Below are positions 1-8,930 of a stretch of 64,000 nucleotides of DNA, in pieces. A model generated the notes under the pieces. That model was given only the letters and a program-made list of their open reading frames with translations, ran no database searches and was not told the DNA's origin. The first letter of the stretch is position 1. The number at the start of each line of letters is the position of its first letter. Position numbers and translations under genes: made by a program. The stretch is from CBDDCX01 sp965226925. Lineage in GTDB: Bacteria > Gemmatimonadota > Gemmatimonadetes > Longimicrobiales > Gaopeijiaceae. Location of the stretch: the NCBI GenBank assembly GCA_965226925.1, contig CBDDEN010000011.1, positions 186,001-250,000 of the forward strand, written 5' to 3'.

Positions 1-52
1 CGGCCAGGGCGGTTCCCCAACTGCCGGCGCCGATCACCGCCACTCGCCTCAT
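1..52 (-). CDS. gpsA: Glycerol-3-phosphate dehydrogenase [NAD(P)+], N-terminal fragment
   Basis: Only the first 17 codons are inside the window; the gene continues past the left edge. They read MRRVAVIGAGSWGTALA, which holds the GAGSWG dinucleotide-binding turn that opens GpsA proteins. The ATG overlaps the plsY stop as ATGA, so the two are probably translationally coupled. PlsY acylates glycerol-3-phosphate and GpsA makes it from dihydroxyacetone phosphate, so the pairing makes biochemical sense. The call rests on a short but characteristic motif plus this neighbour. Confidence 0.85.
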   Translation of the reverse strand, partial: MRRVAVIGAGSWGTALA

Positions 53-672
53 GCCGAATCCCCCGTCCGGGGCCTCGGTCTACCAAAGCCTGGTTCCTCA
101 CCTCTCATCAAGCGCGTGATGTTCGAGCGGTGTGACCACATGACGAACGAGGCCAGCCCCACCGAAAACCAGAACGTGGCGGCTCCGCCCCGGTGCGGCG
201 TGAAGTAGACGGCGACGGGCAACACGATGGCCGCCGACAGAGAGGCGAGCGATACGATCCGCTTCGCCGTCACCACGAGCAGCCAAGTCAACAGACCGAC
301 GAGGAGCGCCGTCGGCGCCACGGCCAAGAAGACGCCCCCACTGGTGGCGATCCCCTTTCCCCCCTTGAACTTGACCCAGAAAGAGAAGACGTGCCCGACG
401 ATAGCCGCACCGCCATACGCCAAGGCCCACGCCCAAGGCGCATCGCCCTGGATCTGCGGAAAGTACCAGACGGGAAACCAGCCCTTCAAGACATCAACGA
501 CGACGACCGGCAGGGCCGCCCGCCATCCCAAAACACGGCACGTATTGGTGCCCCCCAGGTTGCCGCTTCCCTCGGCCCGCAAGTCGACGCCGTAGACGCC
601 CTTCCCGACCACGTGACTAGTGGGCGTCGCACCGGCCACGTAGGCCAGCGCCGTGAGGACGTACGGGTTCAC
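49..672 (-). CDS. plsY: Acyl-phosphate:glycerol-3-phosphate acyltransferase PlsY
   Basis: Inner-membrane enzyme that transfers an acyl group from acyl-phosphate to glycerol-3-phosphate, the first step of phospholipid synthesis. About 207 residues, mostly hydrophobic helices. Family motifs are visible: GSGNLGGTN at residues 35-43 and GHVFSFWVKFKGGKG at 92-106. The open frame reaches further upstream, but the GTG at 672 is preferred because AGGAAG lies about 9 bases before it and the protein then begins MNPYVLTALAY, as family members do. That start is 5 bases past the der stop. The gene overlaps gpsA by 4 bases. Confidence 0.93.
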   Translation of the reverse strand: MNPYVLTALAYVAGATPTSHVVGKGVYGVDLRAEGSGNLGGTNTCRVLGWRAALPVVVVDVLKGWFPVWYFPQIQGDAPWAWALAYGGAAIVGHVFSFWVKFKGGKGIATSGGVFLAVAPTALLVGLLTWLLVVTAKRIVSLASLSAAIVLPVAVYFTPHRGGAATFWFSVGLASFVMWSHRSNITRLMRGEEPGFGRPRPRTGDSA

Positions 673-677
673 GAAGG

Positions 678-1994
678 TCAGTTCTTCCTGAAGCGGATGC
701 GGATCGGACTTCCCATGAACGCCCACCGGTCCCTGAGGCTGTTGTGGACGTAGCGAATGTAGTGTTCGGGCAGGGCCTTCGGGAGGTTGGCAAAGAAGAC
801 GAAAGTCGGAGGTGCGACCGAAACCTGCGTGCCGTATCGGATCTTGATCCTACGCCCCCGACTGTGCGGAGGTGTCTGACGACGCAGGATTCCCGACAAG
901 GCCTCGTTGACGTCGGACGTCGCGATTCTGCGGTGTCTTTCTGCCTGGACCTCGAGGATCATGTCCAGACACGTTCTGACTCTCTGGCCGGACAGAGCCG
1001 ACGTGAAGACAACGGGGATCCACTTGAGAAACGGCGCCCGGTCCCGCAGCTCTTTCTCGAATTGAGGAGCGGTCATCGTGTCCTTCTCGACCAGGTCCCA
1101 CTTGTTCGCCACGATGATGACGCCCGCGCCGGACTCCCACGCCTGTTCGGCGATCCTGAGGTCTTGTACGTGCAGCGGCTCGGTCGCGTCCACCAGCACC
1201 AGACACACGTCGGCCTCGCGTACGACCTTGCTGGTTCGCAGGACCGCATAGTACTCGACCGAATCCTTGACCTTCGATTGCCGCCGGAGCCCGGCGGTGT
1301 CGACGAACACAAAGGCCTTTCCGTGGTACTGTAGGGAAGAGTCCACCGGATCTCGCGTGGTCCCGGCCACTTCGCTCACCACGACGCGTTCTTCACCGAA
1401 GAGGCGGTTTACGAAGCTCGACTTGCCGACGTTCGGTTTCCCCACGACCGCCACGCGAGTCACGTCTTCGTCCTCCTCGACGTCCTCCGGCTCCGGAAGG
1501 CTGGCCACCACGGCATCCAACAGGTCGCCGGACCCCTTCCCCGAGATGGCGCTCACCGGCATCGGCTCGCCCATCCCCAAGCTCCAGAAATCCAGGTGGC
1601 TCTGGTCTCGAGGCAGGTTGTCCATCTTGTTCACCACGAGCAGGACCGGAGGCCCGCTCTTCCTCAAGATCTCCGCGAGGCGCTCGTCGAGAGGATGTAC
1701 GCCGGACTTGCCGTCCACGAGGAAGATGATGGCGTCGGCTTCGGCCACCGCGGCGTAGGCCTGCTCGCGGATGGCCCGATCCAGAGGTTCGTCGCTACCC
1801 TCGATCACTCCTCCCGTATCCACCAAGAAGAAATGGTGACCCGCCCAATCCGCCTTGGCGAAGTTGCGATCTCGGGTGACCCCGGGCTGGTCGTCCACGA
1901 TGGCTACCCGCCCACCGACCACACGGTTGAAGAACGTGGACTTTCCCACGTTCGGCCTCCCGACGACAGCCACCACCGGCATGGCCTTGCTCAT
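678..1994 (-). CDS. der: Ribosome biogenesis GTPase Der (EngA)
   Basis: Double-GTPase factor needed for 50S subunit assembly in the cytoplasm. Two G domains are visible in series. The first has GRPNVGKST near residue 12, DTGG and NKMD. The second has GKPNVGKSS, DTAG and NKWD. A KH-like domain closes the roughly 438-residue protein, a normal length. The frame is open ten codons further upstream, but the ATG at 1994 gives MSKAMPVVAVVGRPN and overlaps the upstream DUF512 stop as ATGA, so I chose it. Confidence 0.95.
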   Translation of the reverse strand: MSKAMPVVAVVGRPNVGKSTFFNRVVGGRVAIVDDQPGVTRDRNFAKADWAGHHFFLVDTGGVIEGSDEPLDRAIREQAYAAVAEADAIIFLVDGKSGVHPLDERLAEILRKSGPPVLLVVNKMDNLPRDQSHLDFWSLGMGEPMPVSAISGKGSGDLLDAVVASLPEPEDVEEDEDVTRVAVVGKPNVGKSSFVNRLFGEERVVVSEVAGTTRDPVDSSLQYHGKAFVFVDTAGLRRQSKVKDSVEYYAVLRTSKVVREADVCLVLVDATEPLHVQDLRIAEQAWESGAGVIIVANKWDLVEKDTMTAPQFEKELRDRAPFLKWIPVVFTSALSGQRVRTCLDMILEVQAERHRRIATSDVNEALSGILRRQTPPHSRGRRIKIRYGTQVSVAPPTFVFFANLPKALPEHYIRYVHNSLRDRWAFMGSPIRIRFRKN

Positions 1995-3277
1995 GAGTCG
2001 ACGGAGCCGACCGTTCCAAGGCACTCCAGCAGGTCGTAACCGGTCACGACTTCGGCCGGGGCCAAGGCCGCTCGCACCTCCGAGATCGGAAGGCTGTCGA
2101 TGAACAGGTCATCGGCATTGAGGGCCTCGGCCGGCAACAAGATCACCTCGTCTTCGCTCGTGTCGCCCACGGCCCGGACGATGTCTCGACCCCCGAGGAG
2201 CCCGGCGACAGTCACACTCTCTCCGTAGAAGTCGTTCACGACTCCCAACACGCGTACCTCGGATCCGGTAGCCTGGGCGAGCCGGGGGGCTCGATCCCGA
2301 AACAGCCGCTCCATGCTCCGTCCGGTCACGATGCGAAGTATGCGTCCCGGAATCGCCGGCGCGTCGGGCAGTCCCTTCTCGAAGTCACGAACGAACCGGT
2401 TGAGCGCGCCTACACCGTTCTCCGTCAGGGAACCCTCGTCATAGTACGAGTCCTCTGGAAAGTCGCCGCCCGCGATCAGATACATCTCGTCTGCGGAGTA
2501 ACACCAACCCCGGCCCCTCTCGCTCAGGGCCCTCTCTCGGGCACGATCCACCTGGGCGATGACGGCGAGCGCATGGTCCGGAGTCAGCAGGGAGACCGGA
2601 CGCCCGAGGTTGTACTTGGTGAGGCCCACGGGCACCACGGACAGCGACCGGACGCCCTCCCCCAGGTCGTAGAGGTCGGTGATGGTGCGGTCCAGGTGGC
2701 GTCCGTCGTTCCATTCCGGGCAGAGTACGACCTGCGTGTGCACCTCGAGCCCGTTGTCGAGAAGATAGCGGAGCTGCTCCATGATGAGGCCGGCCCGATC
2801 GTTGACGAGGAGACGCTCTCGGACCTCGGGCTCGGTGGCATGAACGCTCACATACAACGGGCTGATCCTCTGCTCCACCAAACGCTCCATGCCTCGCGGG
2901 CCCACGTTCGTGAGCGTGACGTAGCTCCCGTAGGTAAACGAGAGCCGGAAGTCGTCGTCCCGGAGCCACAGCGTCTCACGCACGTCCCTGGGATTCCCGT
3001 CGATGAAGCAGAACACACACTTGTTTCCGCACTCGCGAATCGCGTCGGGAGCTGGCACGATGCCCACGGGCTCGCCGGGCTCACGCTCGATATCGTAGAA
3101 CACCGAATCACCGTCGGGATTGACGGTCTCGAGCTCGAGCGCGCTATCGGCCAGGAGGAACGTCAGATCGATGCCGTCGCGGACTCGCTGCCCGTTGATC
3201 CGGACGATACGGGTCCCGATCTCAAGGTGGAGTTCGTCCGCAATGCTGCCGGCTTCGATCTCTGCGATACGTACCAC
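1991..3277 (-). CDS. DUF512 radical-SAM-type protein with N-terminal PDZ-like domain
   Basis: About 428 residues. Residues 1-60 resemble a PDZ domain (VVRIAEIEAGSIADEL, then GTRIVRINGQ). They are followed by a CxxxCxxC cluster, C83-C87-C90 in CGNKCVFCFID, typical of radical SAM [4Fe-4S] binding, and by a C-terminal DUF512 region. The function of this family is not established. The frame stays open for another 400 codons, but that stretch is antisense to the M23 gene and not protein-like. The GTG at 3277 has GAGG about 9 bases upstream. The gene is directly upstream of der with a 4-base overlap, which suggests a shared transcript. Confidence 0.85.
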   Translation of the reverse strand: MVRIAEIEAGSIADELHLEIGTRIVRINGQRVRDGIDLTFLLADSALELETVNPDGDSVFYDIEREPGEPVGIVPAPDAIRECGNKCVFCFIDGNPRDVRETLWLRDDDFRLSFTYGSYVTLTNVGPRGMERLVEQRISPLYVSVHATEPEVRERLLVNDRAGLIMEQLRYLLDNGLEVHTQVVLCPEWNDGRHLDRTITDLYDLGEGVRSLSVVPVGLTKYNLGRPVSLLTPDHALAVIAQVDRARERALSERGRGWCYSADEMYLIAGGDFPEDSYYDEGSLTENGVGALNRFVRDFEKGLPDAPAIPGRILRIVTGRSMERLFRDRAPRLAQATGSEVRVLGVVNDFYGESVTVAGLLGGRDIVRAVGDTSEDEVILLPAEALNADDLFIDSLPISEVRAALAPAEVVTGYDLLECLGTVGSVDS

Positions 3278-3412
3278 GGAGGGGGTCCTCTGTCGGGGGA
3301 GGGGTTGGAACCATTGGAATCTCAACAAATTCACCCGATTATGGTACAGGCCGGACGAAATCGTTCGGCGGGAGCCGGAACCACGTGGGGAGGATTTGCG
3401 TAGCTTGGGCAC

Positions 3413-4798
3413 ATGAGCACGGAACGCGATCGAACGGGCTGGGGCCGGACAGTGGCGCGCGGTGTGAGCGCCCTGCTCGGTGTCGCGCTTGCGTCGGCGT
3501 GTGGTGAACAGGTCGATCAGATCCGGAACGAGTTTCGGGACCTGACGCCCCACGAAGCCTACTTCGAGTCGCTTCGAGCGGTGGGCCTGGCGGAGACGGC
3601 TCTGGGTATCGCGTGGGCCGAGGCCGCCGCTGCGTCCCTGGATGAAGCTCCCACGGTCGGTTTCCCCTACGAGGAAGAGGGTTTCCTTTTCCCCGAGTCT
3701 CCCGGGGCCAGGAGTTATCTGGTGGAACTCAGGCGCGGTCAGCGCCTTTCGCTCGATGTCGAGTTGGACGGCGATGGGCCAACGCGGTTGTTTCTCGACA
3801 TCTACCGGATGCAGAGTGACTCCGGCCGGGCTCCCCTCCCGGTGCTGTCTTCCGATTCCGTACGGGGCATGGTGGAGTACGTGGCGAGCCGACGGGCCAG
3901 TTACGTGGTCCGCTTGCAACCGGAACTCCTCCGTGGCGGTCACTACCGCGTCGTCCTGAGGGTCGACGGATCCATGGCCTTCCCGGTGGAGGGCCGGAAC
4001 ACGCAGGCCATCCTGAGTGTCTTCGGCGCGGACCGCGATGCGGGACGACGCAGCCATCACGGCGTGGACATCTTCGCACCGAGAGGAACCCCGGTACGGT
4101 CCGCCACCCCGGGTCGAGTGACGCGAGCGCAGAATACCAAGATCGGAGGCAAGGTCGTTTGGGTCCGAGACTCGGAGGAGGTCCACTCGGTGTACTACGC
4201 CCATCTCGACAGCCAGGTGGTGGAATCCGGCGCCCTCGTCGAAAAGGGCACCCTGCTCGGATTCGTGGGCAATACCGGCAACGCTCACGGTACCGCACCG
4301 CACCTCCACTTCGGCGTATACCGACGACGCGAAGGACCGATCGATCCATATTATTTCTTGTTCAAGCCATCGCAGAACCTGGCCACGACCACCGCTCCGG
4401 TGGACCACCTGGGTGCATGGACCCGAACGGTCAATCAGGGAATCCGGCTTAGAGGTAGCCCGAGAAGCCAGGCGCCGATCGTGGCCGAACTCGGCGAACA
4501 CACGCCTGTTCGTGTGCTGGGAGCGGCCGGGTCGTGGTATCGAGTGCGCCTCCCTGACGGTCGTGTCGGGTTCGTGGCCGCGCGCCTGACAGAGGCCGTG
4601 AATGAACCCCTCCGCAGTCAGGTGGTGGCGCAGACGTCACCCATGGTGAGCGGCCCGAGTGTCGGCGCACCCATGATGGAGGCGGTCGAGGCAGGCACGG
4701 GCGTTGCCGTGCTGGGGACGTTCGACGGCTTCCTGTACGTACAGTCGCCGGCCGGAAATACGGGTTGGATGGCCAGCGAGCCCACGACGTTCCCGTAG
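3413..4798 (+). CDS. M23 (LytM-type) peptidoglycan endopeptidase lipoprotein with SH3 domains
   Basis: Predicted envelope peptidase of 461 residues. An N-terminal hydrophobic stretch ends in LASAC (Cys30), a plausible though loose lipobox. The LytM zinc site is intact: HHGVDIF near residue 215 and HLHFGV near 298. The C-terminus holds one clear bacterial SH3 repeat (IRLRGSPRSQAPIVAELG) and a second weaker one ending at the stop. It probably trims or remodels cell-wall crosslinks in the periplasm. It is divergent from the DUF512 gene across a 135-bp spacer and convergent with the DUF3179 gene. No terminator is visible between the convergent ends. Confidence 0.9.
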   Translation: MSTERDRTGWGRTVARGVSALLGVALASACGEQVDQIRNEFRDLTPHEAYFESLRAVGLAETALGIAWAEAAAASLDEAPTVGFPYEEEGFLFPESPGARSYLVELRRGQRLSLDVELDGDGPTRLFLDIYRMQSDSGRAPLPVLSSDSVRGMVEYVASRRASYVVRLQPELLRGGHYRVVLRVDGSMAFPVEGRNTQAILSVFGADRDAGRRSHHGVDIFAPRGTPVRSATPGRVTRAQNTKIGGKVVWVRDSEEVHSVYYAHLDSQVVESGALVEKGTLLGFVGNTGNAHGTAPHLHFGVYRRREGPIDPYYFLFKPSQNLATTTAPVDHLGAWTRTVNQGIRLRGSPRSQAPIVAELGEHTPVRVLGAAGSWYRVRLPDGRVGFVAARLTEAVNEPLRSQVVAQTSPMVSGPSVGAPMMEAVEAGTGVAVLGTFDGFLYVQSPAGNTGWMASEPTTFP

Positions 4799-4828
4799 GG
4801 GGGGAAGGTCCTCCGCCAAGCTCGTCCC

Positions 4829-5833
4829 TCAGAAACCCCAAATCTCACTGTCTGGAGCGAAGGTCATCCAGGCAAACCAGAACGAGATATAGGCCTCCTC
4901 GATGGGCGTGAGTGCCTTCCCCTCCATGGCTCCCGAAAGACCCATCCCTCCGAGGCTCCACTCACTGCCGGTCTCGACGTCGTAGTATCCGTCTTCTCGC
5001 ACCTCGAACGTCAGGGCCTGACCGTCGATCGAGGGCCAGAACCCCAGGGCCGACTCCGCCGCTCCGTTCCAAAACACCACCAAAGGCTCCCCGTCTACGG
5101 TCTCGTGAACGACCTCGGGGACCTCCCGCTGGAACAGCCCAAAGGGAAAGCCGATCCCACCGCTATCCCCGGACGGCACACCCAACACCCGCTCCTTCGG
5201 AGGGCGACGGTCATCGAAGGGAGGATGGGGATAGATCGTGCCTTCGTGCAGACGTTCGTACGCACCGTACGGGTACATCTGATAGTCACGATCGAATCCG
5301 GTCGTACCCGAAATCACCTTGGTGTCCGGGTGTAGCCGCACCCAGGTGCCCCACTGCATCTCGACGGACGGGTACATCTCCAGGGACTGTGCATCGCGCG
5401 GTCCGCACCGGGCTCCACGCATCATCTGCGGCCACAGAGACGTCTCTCCCTCGGTCGCACGGTCGTACATGACCAGGTTGTTGTGGAAGAGCAAGCCCGA
5501 CACGCCGAACTCCACCCCCTCGGCCGACGTCCGATCGAACACCATGCTCGATCCGGTGAGAGGACAGTACGTAACCGACAGCGCCGGCTCGAGGTCGTTG
5601 AAGTTCACGATCTCGTGCCACCAGAGGATGTTGTGCGGGATCGCAATGTGCTCCGCCCCCGCCCTGACCCCGATGATCCTGTCGGTGGGTCTCAAGTAGG
5701 AAGCATTCACGTCCGTCGACTTGACGAGGACGGGGTTGCTGAGGGCGGGAATGCCGTCCCGCCCCACTCCACCCGAGAAGATCAGTCCTTCCGGAATGCT
5801 GCACTGTCCCACGTCCTCGCCCTCGTCACGCAC
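4829..5833 (-). CDS. DUF3179 domain protein, body of a probable lipoprotein (leader out of frame)
   Basis: The 334-residue body matches DUF3179 proteins, with VGRDGIPAL followed by segments such as LWWHEIVNFND and YCPLTGSSMVFDR. No activity is established for this family. As written it starts at a GTG (5833) with MRDEGEDVGQC and has no signal peptide, which is unusual for an exported family. Directly upstream, in a frame shifted by one base, is a good lipoprotein signal peptide (see 5826-5960). I infer a one-base frameshift, real or a sequencing error. The gene is convergent with the M23 gene. Confidence 0.8.
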   Translation of the reverse strand: MRDEGEDVGQCSIPEGLIFSGGVGRDGIPALSNPVLVKSTDVNASYLRPTDRIIGVRAGAEHIAIPHNILWWHEIVNFNDLEPALSVTYCPLTGSSMVFDRTSAEGVEFGVSGLLFHNNLVMYDRATEGETSLWPQMMRGARCGPRDAQSLEMYPSVEMQWGTWVRLHPDTKVISGTTGFDRDYQMYPYGAYERLHEGTIYPHPPFDDRRPPKERVLGVPSGDSGGIGFPFGLFQREVPEVVHETVDGEPLVVFWNGAAESALGFWPSIDGQALTFEVREDGYYDVETGSEWSLGGMGLSGAMEGKALTPIEEAYISFWFAWMTFAPDSEIWGF

Positions 5834-5960
5834 TCCCTAGGGTGCCTGGGAAGAAGTACTCGTCGCCGGAGCACGCGGACAGAAAAATCACCGCGCCGAG
5901 GAGTACAAGGAGGGCGTGGCGTGAAAAGCGAGAGGCTCGCTCGGTGCGGCGGAACGTCAT
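5826..5960 (-). other. Out-of-frame lipoprotein signal peptide of the DUF3179 gene
   Basis: An ATG at 5960 opens a 44-codon frame that reads MTFRRTERASRFSRHALLVL, then LGAVIFLSACSGDE. It has a basic N-region, a hydrophobic core and a canonical lipobox LSAC. It stops at TGA (5826-5828), just as the DUF3179 body begins in the next frame. A single inserted or deleted base near 5829-5833 would join the two into one lipoprotein. It could instead be an independent tiny lipoprotein, but the position argues against that. Confidence 0.65.
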
Positions 5961-6050
5961 CGACTAAGGCCCGGATGAGGTCGCGTCAGGACTCGTGAAT
6001 CCGAACCCCTCAGTCCCCGTCCTCGGTTCCCCGGAGCACCGCTAACGACC

Positions 6051-8798
6051 TCACCGCGCCGGTGTCTCCTCGTTCCAGTCGGCGTTGGGTAGCGAGAAGT
6101 GAAAGGCGGCTCCCCCATCGGGGTTACGGTCCGCCCAGAGTCGGCCAGCATGGGCCTCGATGATCGATCGACTGATGGAGAGGCCCATTCCCAAGCCATC
6201 GGGTTTCGTCGTGAAGAATGGGTCGAAGATCGCGTCGATGAGGGACTCGTCGAGTCCCGGTCCGTCATCCAGCACTGTCACTTCGACCTCGTTCGCGCCC
6301 AGGCGTCGAGTCAGGATCGTGACCTCGCTCTGCGCCTCGCTACCGCCCTGTGTCGCGTCGATGCTGTTGAGCAGGAGGTTCATGAGCACCTGCTGCAACT
6401 GGATGCGGTCACCCTCGACCAGGGGGAGGTCTCGAGCAAGGTCGAATCTGAAGAAAGTGCTCCGAAGGATCGCCTGGTTTTGGAGCAGAGCCACCACCTC
6501 CCTGACAAGGTCGTTCATATAGAGGGGCCGTCGCTCCTGTTCACCTTTTTCGAGCAAGGCCCGCATCCGTCGGATAACCTCTCCTGCCCGTAACGCCTCG
6601 TCAGAAATGTCGGCTAACGCTTCTTGAGCTTCTTCGTTCCTCGGGCAATCACCTCGGAGAAAGTGGCCGGCGGCCACCGCGTTGCCGGCGATCGCCTCGA
6701 GGGGTTGATTCAACTCGTGAGCGAGCGATGCCGTGAGCTCTCCCATCGCGGCCACGCGAGTCACGTGCATGAACTCCTCGCTCAGCCGTCGGGCACCAGC
6801 TTCCCACTCCAGATTGCTCAGCACATTGGCGAATAACTGGCGCACAATGTTGTCCCGTTCCAGAAAGGCAGCCGGCCAGTCCAGGGACTCCTGCACAGAC
6901 AGTGCCGCCAAGGCACCGAGGAATTGTTCTCCGAAAAACAGCGGCATCGCCAAGCCCGCCTTCAACTGGTTTTCCTCCAGAAATCCTCTGAAATGGGTCC
7001 ATTCCTTCGGGATCTCGTCTGCACTGGCGAACGAGTGTGCGACGCCATCCTCCAGTTGCTGGAGTATTTCCGGGAACCCTCTCACGCCCCCTCGAGGCAC
7101 CCCCGTCAAGGCGGACGTGGTTTCCCATCGGGGCCACGCGTAGACCCCGTCGGGCATCCGGTCGTCGCGCGAGAGATGAATGAGCATGCAGCGCTCGGCG
7201 CGAAGGAACTCCCCGAACGATCCGAGTGCCGCGACGATGGATTCGGCGAGCTTGGGGGAAGGCGCCCTGGCCAGAGCCGTGGAGACGTCCGAGACCATGG
7301 CCTGAAAGGCGAGGCGTTCCTCGAGTTCCTTTTTGGCCACTTGCCGCTCGTGAATGTCCGAAACGGACCCCGACATGCGGGTGGCACGGCCGTCGTCATC
7401 CCGCAGGGCCTGCCCTCGATCTCGGAACCACCGGTACTCACCGGACTTGGTCCGCAGCCGGACTTCGACCTCGTATGGCAGGCCTTCATCGAGATGGGCC
7501 TGCAAGGCTCGATCGGCACGGTCCTGGTCTTCAGGTGGCATCAAGTCGAGGAACGCCACGTCATCCAATTCAATGGCACCCTGCTCGTAGCCCAGAAGTT
7601 CATAGATCCGGGGGGACCACCATCTCTCTACTTTCGAGAGATCCGGCCAATCCCAGAAACCGTCACTGGAGCCTTGCACCGCCAAAGCGAACGACTCCTG
7701 CGTCTTCCGGAGGGCCGCCTCGACCTTCACCGACGCCGTGATGTCCGTTATCAGCGACGCGAACCCAGCGAACGAACCGTCGGGCTCGGTCCGGTAACCC
7801 CAATCGATGCGGACGTCGATGATTCGCCCCGTGCTCGTGACCTTCTGCTCGAAACAAGACGTGGGCTCCCGTCGAGTCCTGGCGAGCTCGCGAAGTCCCT
7901 CACCCTTGGCTTGACGCCGTTCACTCGGCACGAAGTCCAGTAACGGCCTCCCGACCAGCTCGCCCTCTTCACACTCGAACATCTCGTGTAGAGCGGTGTT
8001 CGCGAACGTGATCGTACCGTTCGCATCGGTGAGTTGGATGCCGTGGGGCAGTGTCTTGACGAGCGCGTTGAACTCGCCCTTCAGCCTCCGGGTTTCCGTC
8101 ACATCCCGCACCACGCCCTGTACTCCGATGCACTCACCGCTGTGGTCCTCGACCAGAGAGAGAGTGACGTGCGCCGGGAAGATCGACCCGTCACACCGCA
8201 ACTGTTCACACTCGCCCTGCCCGAAGCCGTCGTCGTGGGTGGTCGGCAGGAGGACCCGGCTGGCGTGGGCTGGTTTGGCGCATACAGCGTCCAGGTGTCG
8301 ACCCACCAAGTCGTCCGGGTCATAGCCGTACAAGGCACAGGCAGCTTCGTTGCAGTAGACGAAGTGTCCCGTCGGGTCCAACAGGTAAATTCCGTCGACT
8401 GACATCCTGATCGCGTGGGAGAACCTCCGGAGTTCCTCTTGAGCCAGCCTCACCTCAGTGAGGTCCTTTTGGACAAACACCCAGACAGGGCCGAGCGAGG
8501 CGTGCTCGAAAGTGAACACATCGATCCAACTCCAGAGCAGAGATCCATCCTTGTGCTTGTTCTGAATCTCGCCCTGCCAGGTCCCGGTTTCCGTGAGCCC
8601 GGTCACGATCCGGTCGACCGTGTCCTTTGCGGTGCCCGGCGCGTTCAGGATGCTCACGTGACTTCCCACCAACTCTCCGGGCTCGTATCCGAACTTTAGA
8701 TCCATGCTGGGCGTGGCGTAGAGAATCCGCCCGGTGTCCGGCTCGGTCAGCAGGATCCCCTGCGACACGTGCGCTAGGATGGACTGGAGTAAACGCAC
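6051..8798 (-). CDS. Multi-PAS/GAF sensor histidine kinase (FixL-like architecture)
   Basis: From the GTG at 8798 the protein is 915 residues. I see four PAS/PAC units (about 1-118, 125-240, 243-357 and 360-485), a GAF-like region (about 495-650), a HisKA segment with the phospho-acceptor His694 in AHELNQP, and a HATPase domain with VLMNLLLNSIDAT, DDGPGLDE and GMGLSISRSI. No membrane segment is evident, so it is probably cytoplasmic. It is divergent from a FixJ-type regulator, its likely partner. The same frame continues upstream through a TAG to an ATG at 8909, so the annotated start may not be the ancestral one. Confidence 0.88.
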   Translation of the reverse strand: MRLLQSILAHVSQGILLTEPDTGRILYATPSMDLKFGYEPGELVGSHVSILNAPGTAKDTVDRIVTGLTETGTWQGEIQNKHKDGSLLWSWIDVFTFEHASLGPVWVFVQKDLTEVRLAQEELRRFSHAIRMSVDGIYLLDPTGHFVYCNEAACALYGYDPDDLVGRHLDAVCAKPAHASRVLLPTTHDDGFGQGECEQLRCDGSIFPAHVTLSLVEDHSGECIGVQGVVRDVTETRRLKGEFNALVKTLPHGIQLTDANGTITFANTALHEMFECEEGELVGRPLLDFVPSERRQAKGEGLRELARTRREPTSCFEQKVTSTGRIIDVRIDWGYRTEPDGSFAGFASLITDITASVKVEAALRKTQESFALAVQGSSDGFWDWPDLSKVERWWSPRIYELLGYEQGAIELDDVAFLDLMPPEDQDRADRALQAHLDEGLPYEVEVRLRTKSGEYRWFRDRGQALRDDDGRATRMSGSVSDIHERQVAKKELEERLAFQAMVSDVSTALARAPSPKLAESIVAALGSFGEFLRAERCMLIHLSRDDRMPDGVYAWPRWETTSALTGVPRGGVRGFPEILQQLEDGVAHSFASADEIPKEWTHFRGFLEENQLKAGLAMPLFFGEQFLGALAALSVQESLDWPAAFLERDNIVRQLFANVLSNLEWEAGARRLSEEFMHVTRVAAMGELTASLAHELNQPLEAIAGNAVAAGHFLRGDCPRNEEAQEALADISDEALRAGEVIRRMRALLEKGEQERRPLYMNDLVREVVALLQNQAILRSTFFRFDLARDLPLVEGDRIQLQQVLMNLLLNSIDATQGGSEAQSEVTILTRRLGANEVEVTVLDDGPGLDESLIDAIFDPFFTTKPDGLGMGLSISRSIIEAHAGRLWADRNPDGGAAFHFSLPNADWNEETPAR

Positions 8799-8834
8799 GT
8801 ACTCCTGGGTCTCCGTGACATCGGGATCTCCGAG

Positions 8835-8909
8835 CTACGGCTCAAGGCCTCGCTGCACTCCGGTCAGCTTCTCGAGCAACGGCTCGGTCGTGGCATCTTT
8901 GTTCGTCAT
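8835..8909 (-). other. In-frame leader of the histidine kinase, ended by TAG
   Basis: The ATG at 8909 opens 24 codons (MTNKDATTEPLLEKLTGVQR, then GLEP) and hits TAG at 8835-8837. The same frame then runs uninterrupted (LGDPDVTETQEY) into the kinase. A GAGG lies about 11 bases before this ATG. This could be the original N-terminus with a nonsense change, a sequencing error, or an upstream open frame with true initiation at GTG 8798. The sequence alone does not decide. Confidence 0.5.
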
Positions 8910-8930
8910 GGGGTCTAACACCTCGTTCCA

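Noticed and set aside
3278..4501. N-terminal extension of the DUF512 frame to 836 residues
   Set aside because: The extra 400 codons are antisense to the M23 peptidase and show biased, low-information composition. A GTG at 3277 with a ribosome-binding site fits the family length.
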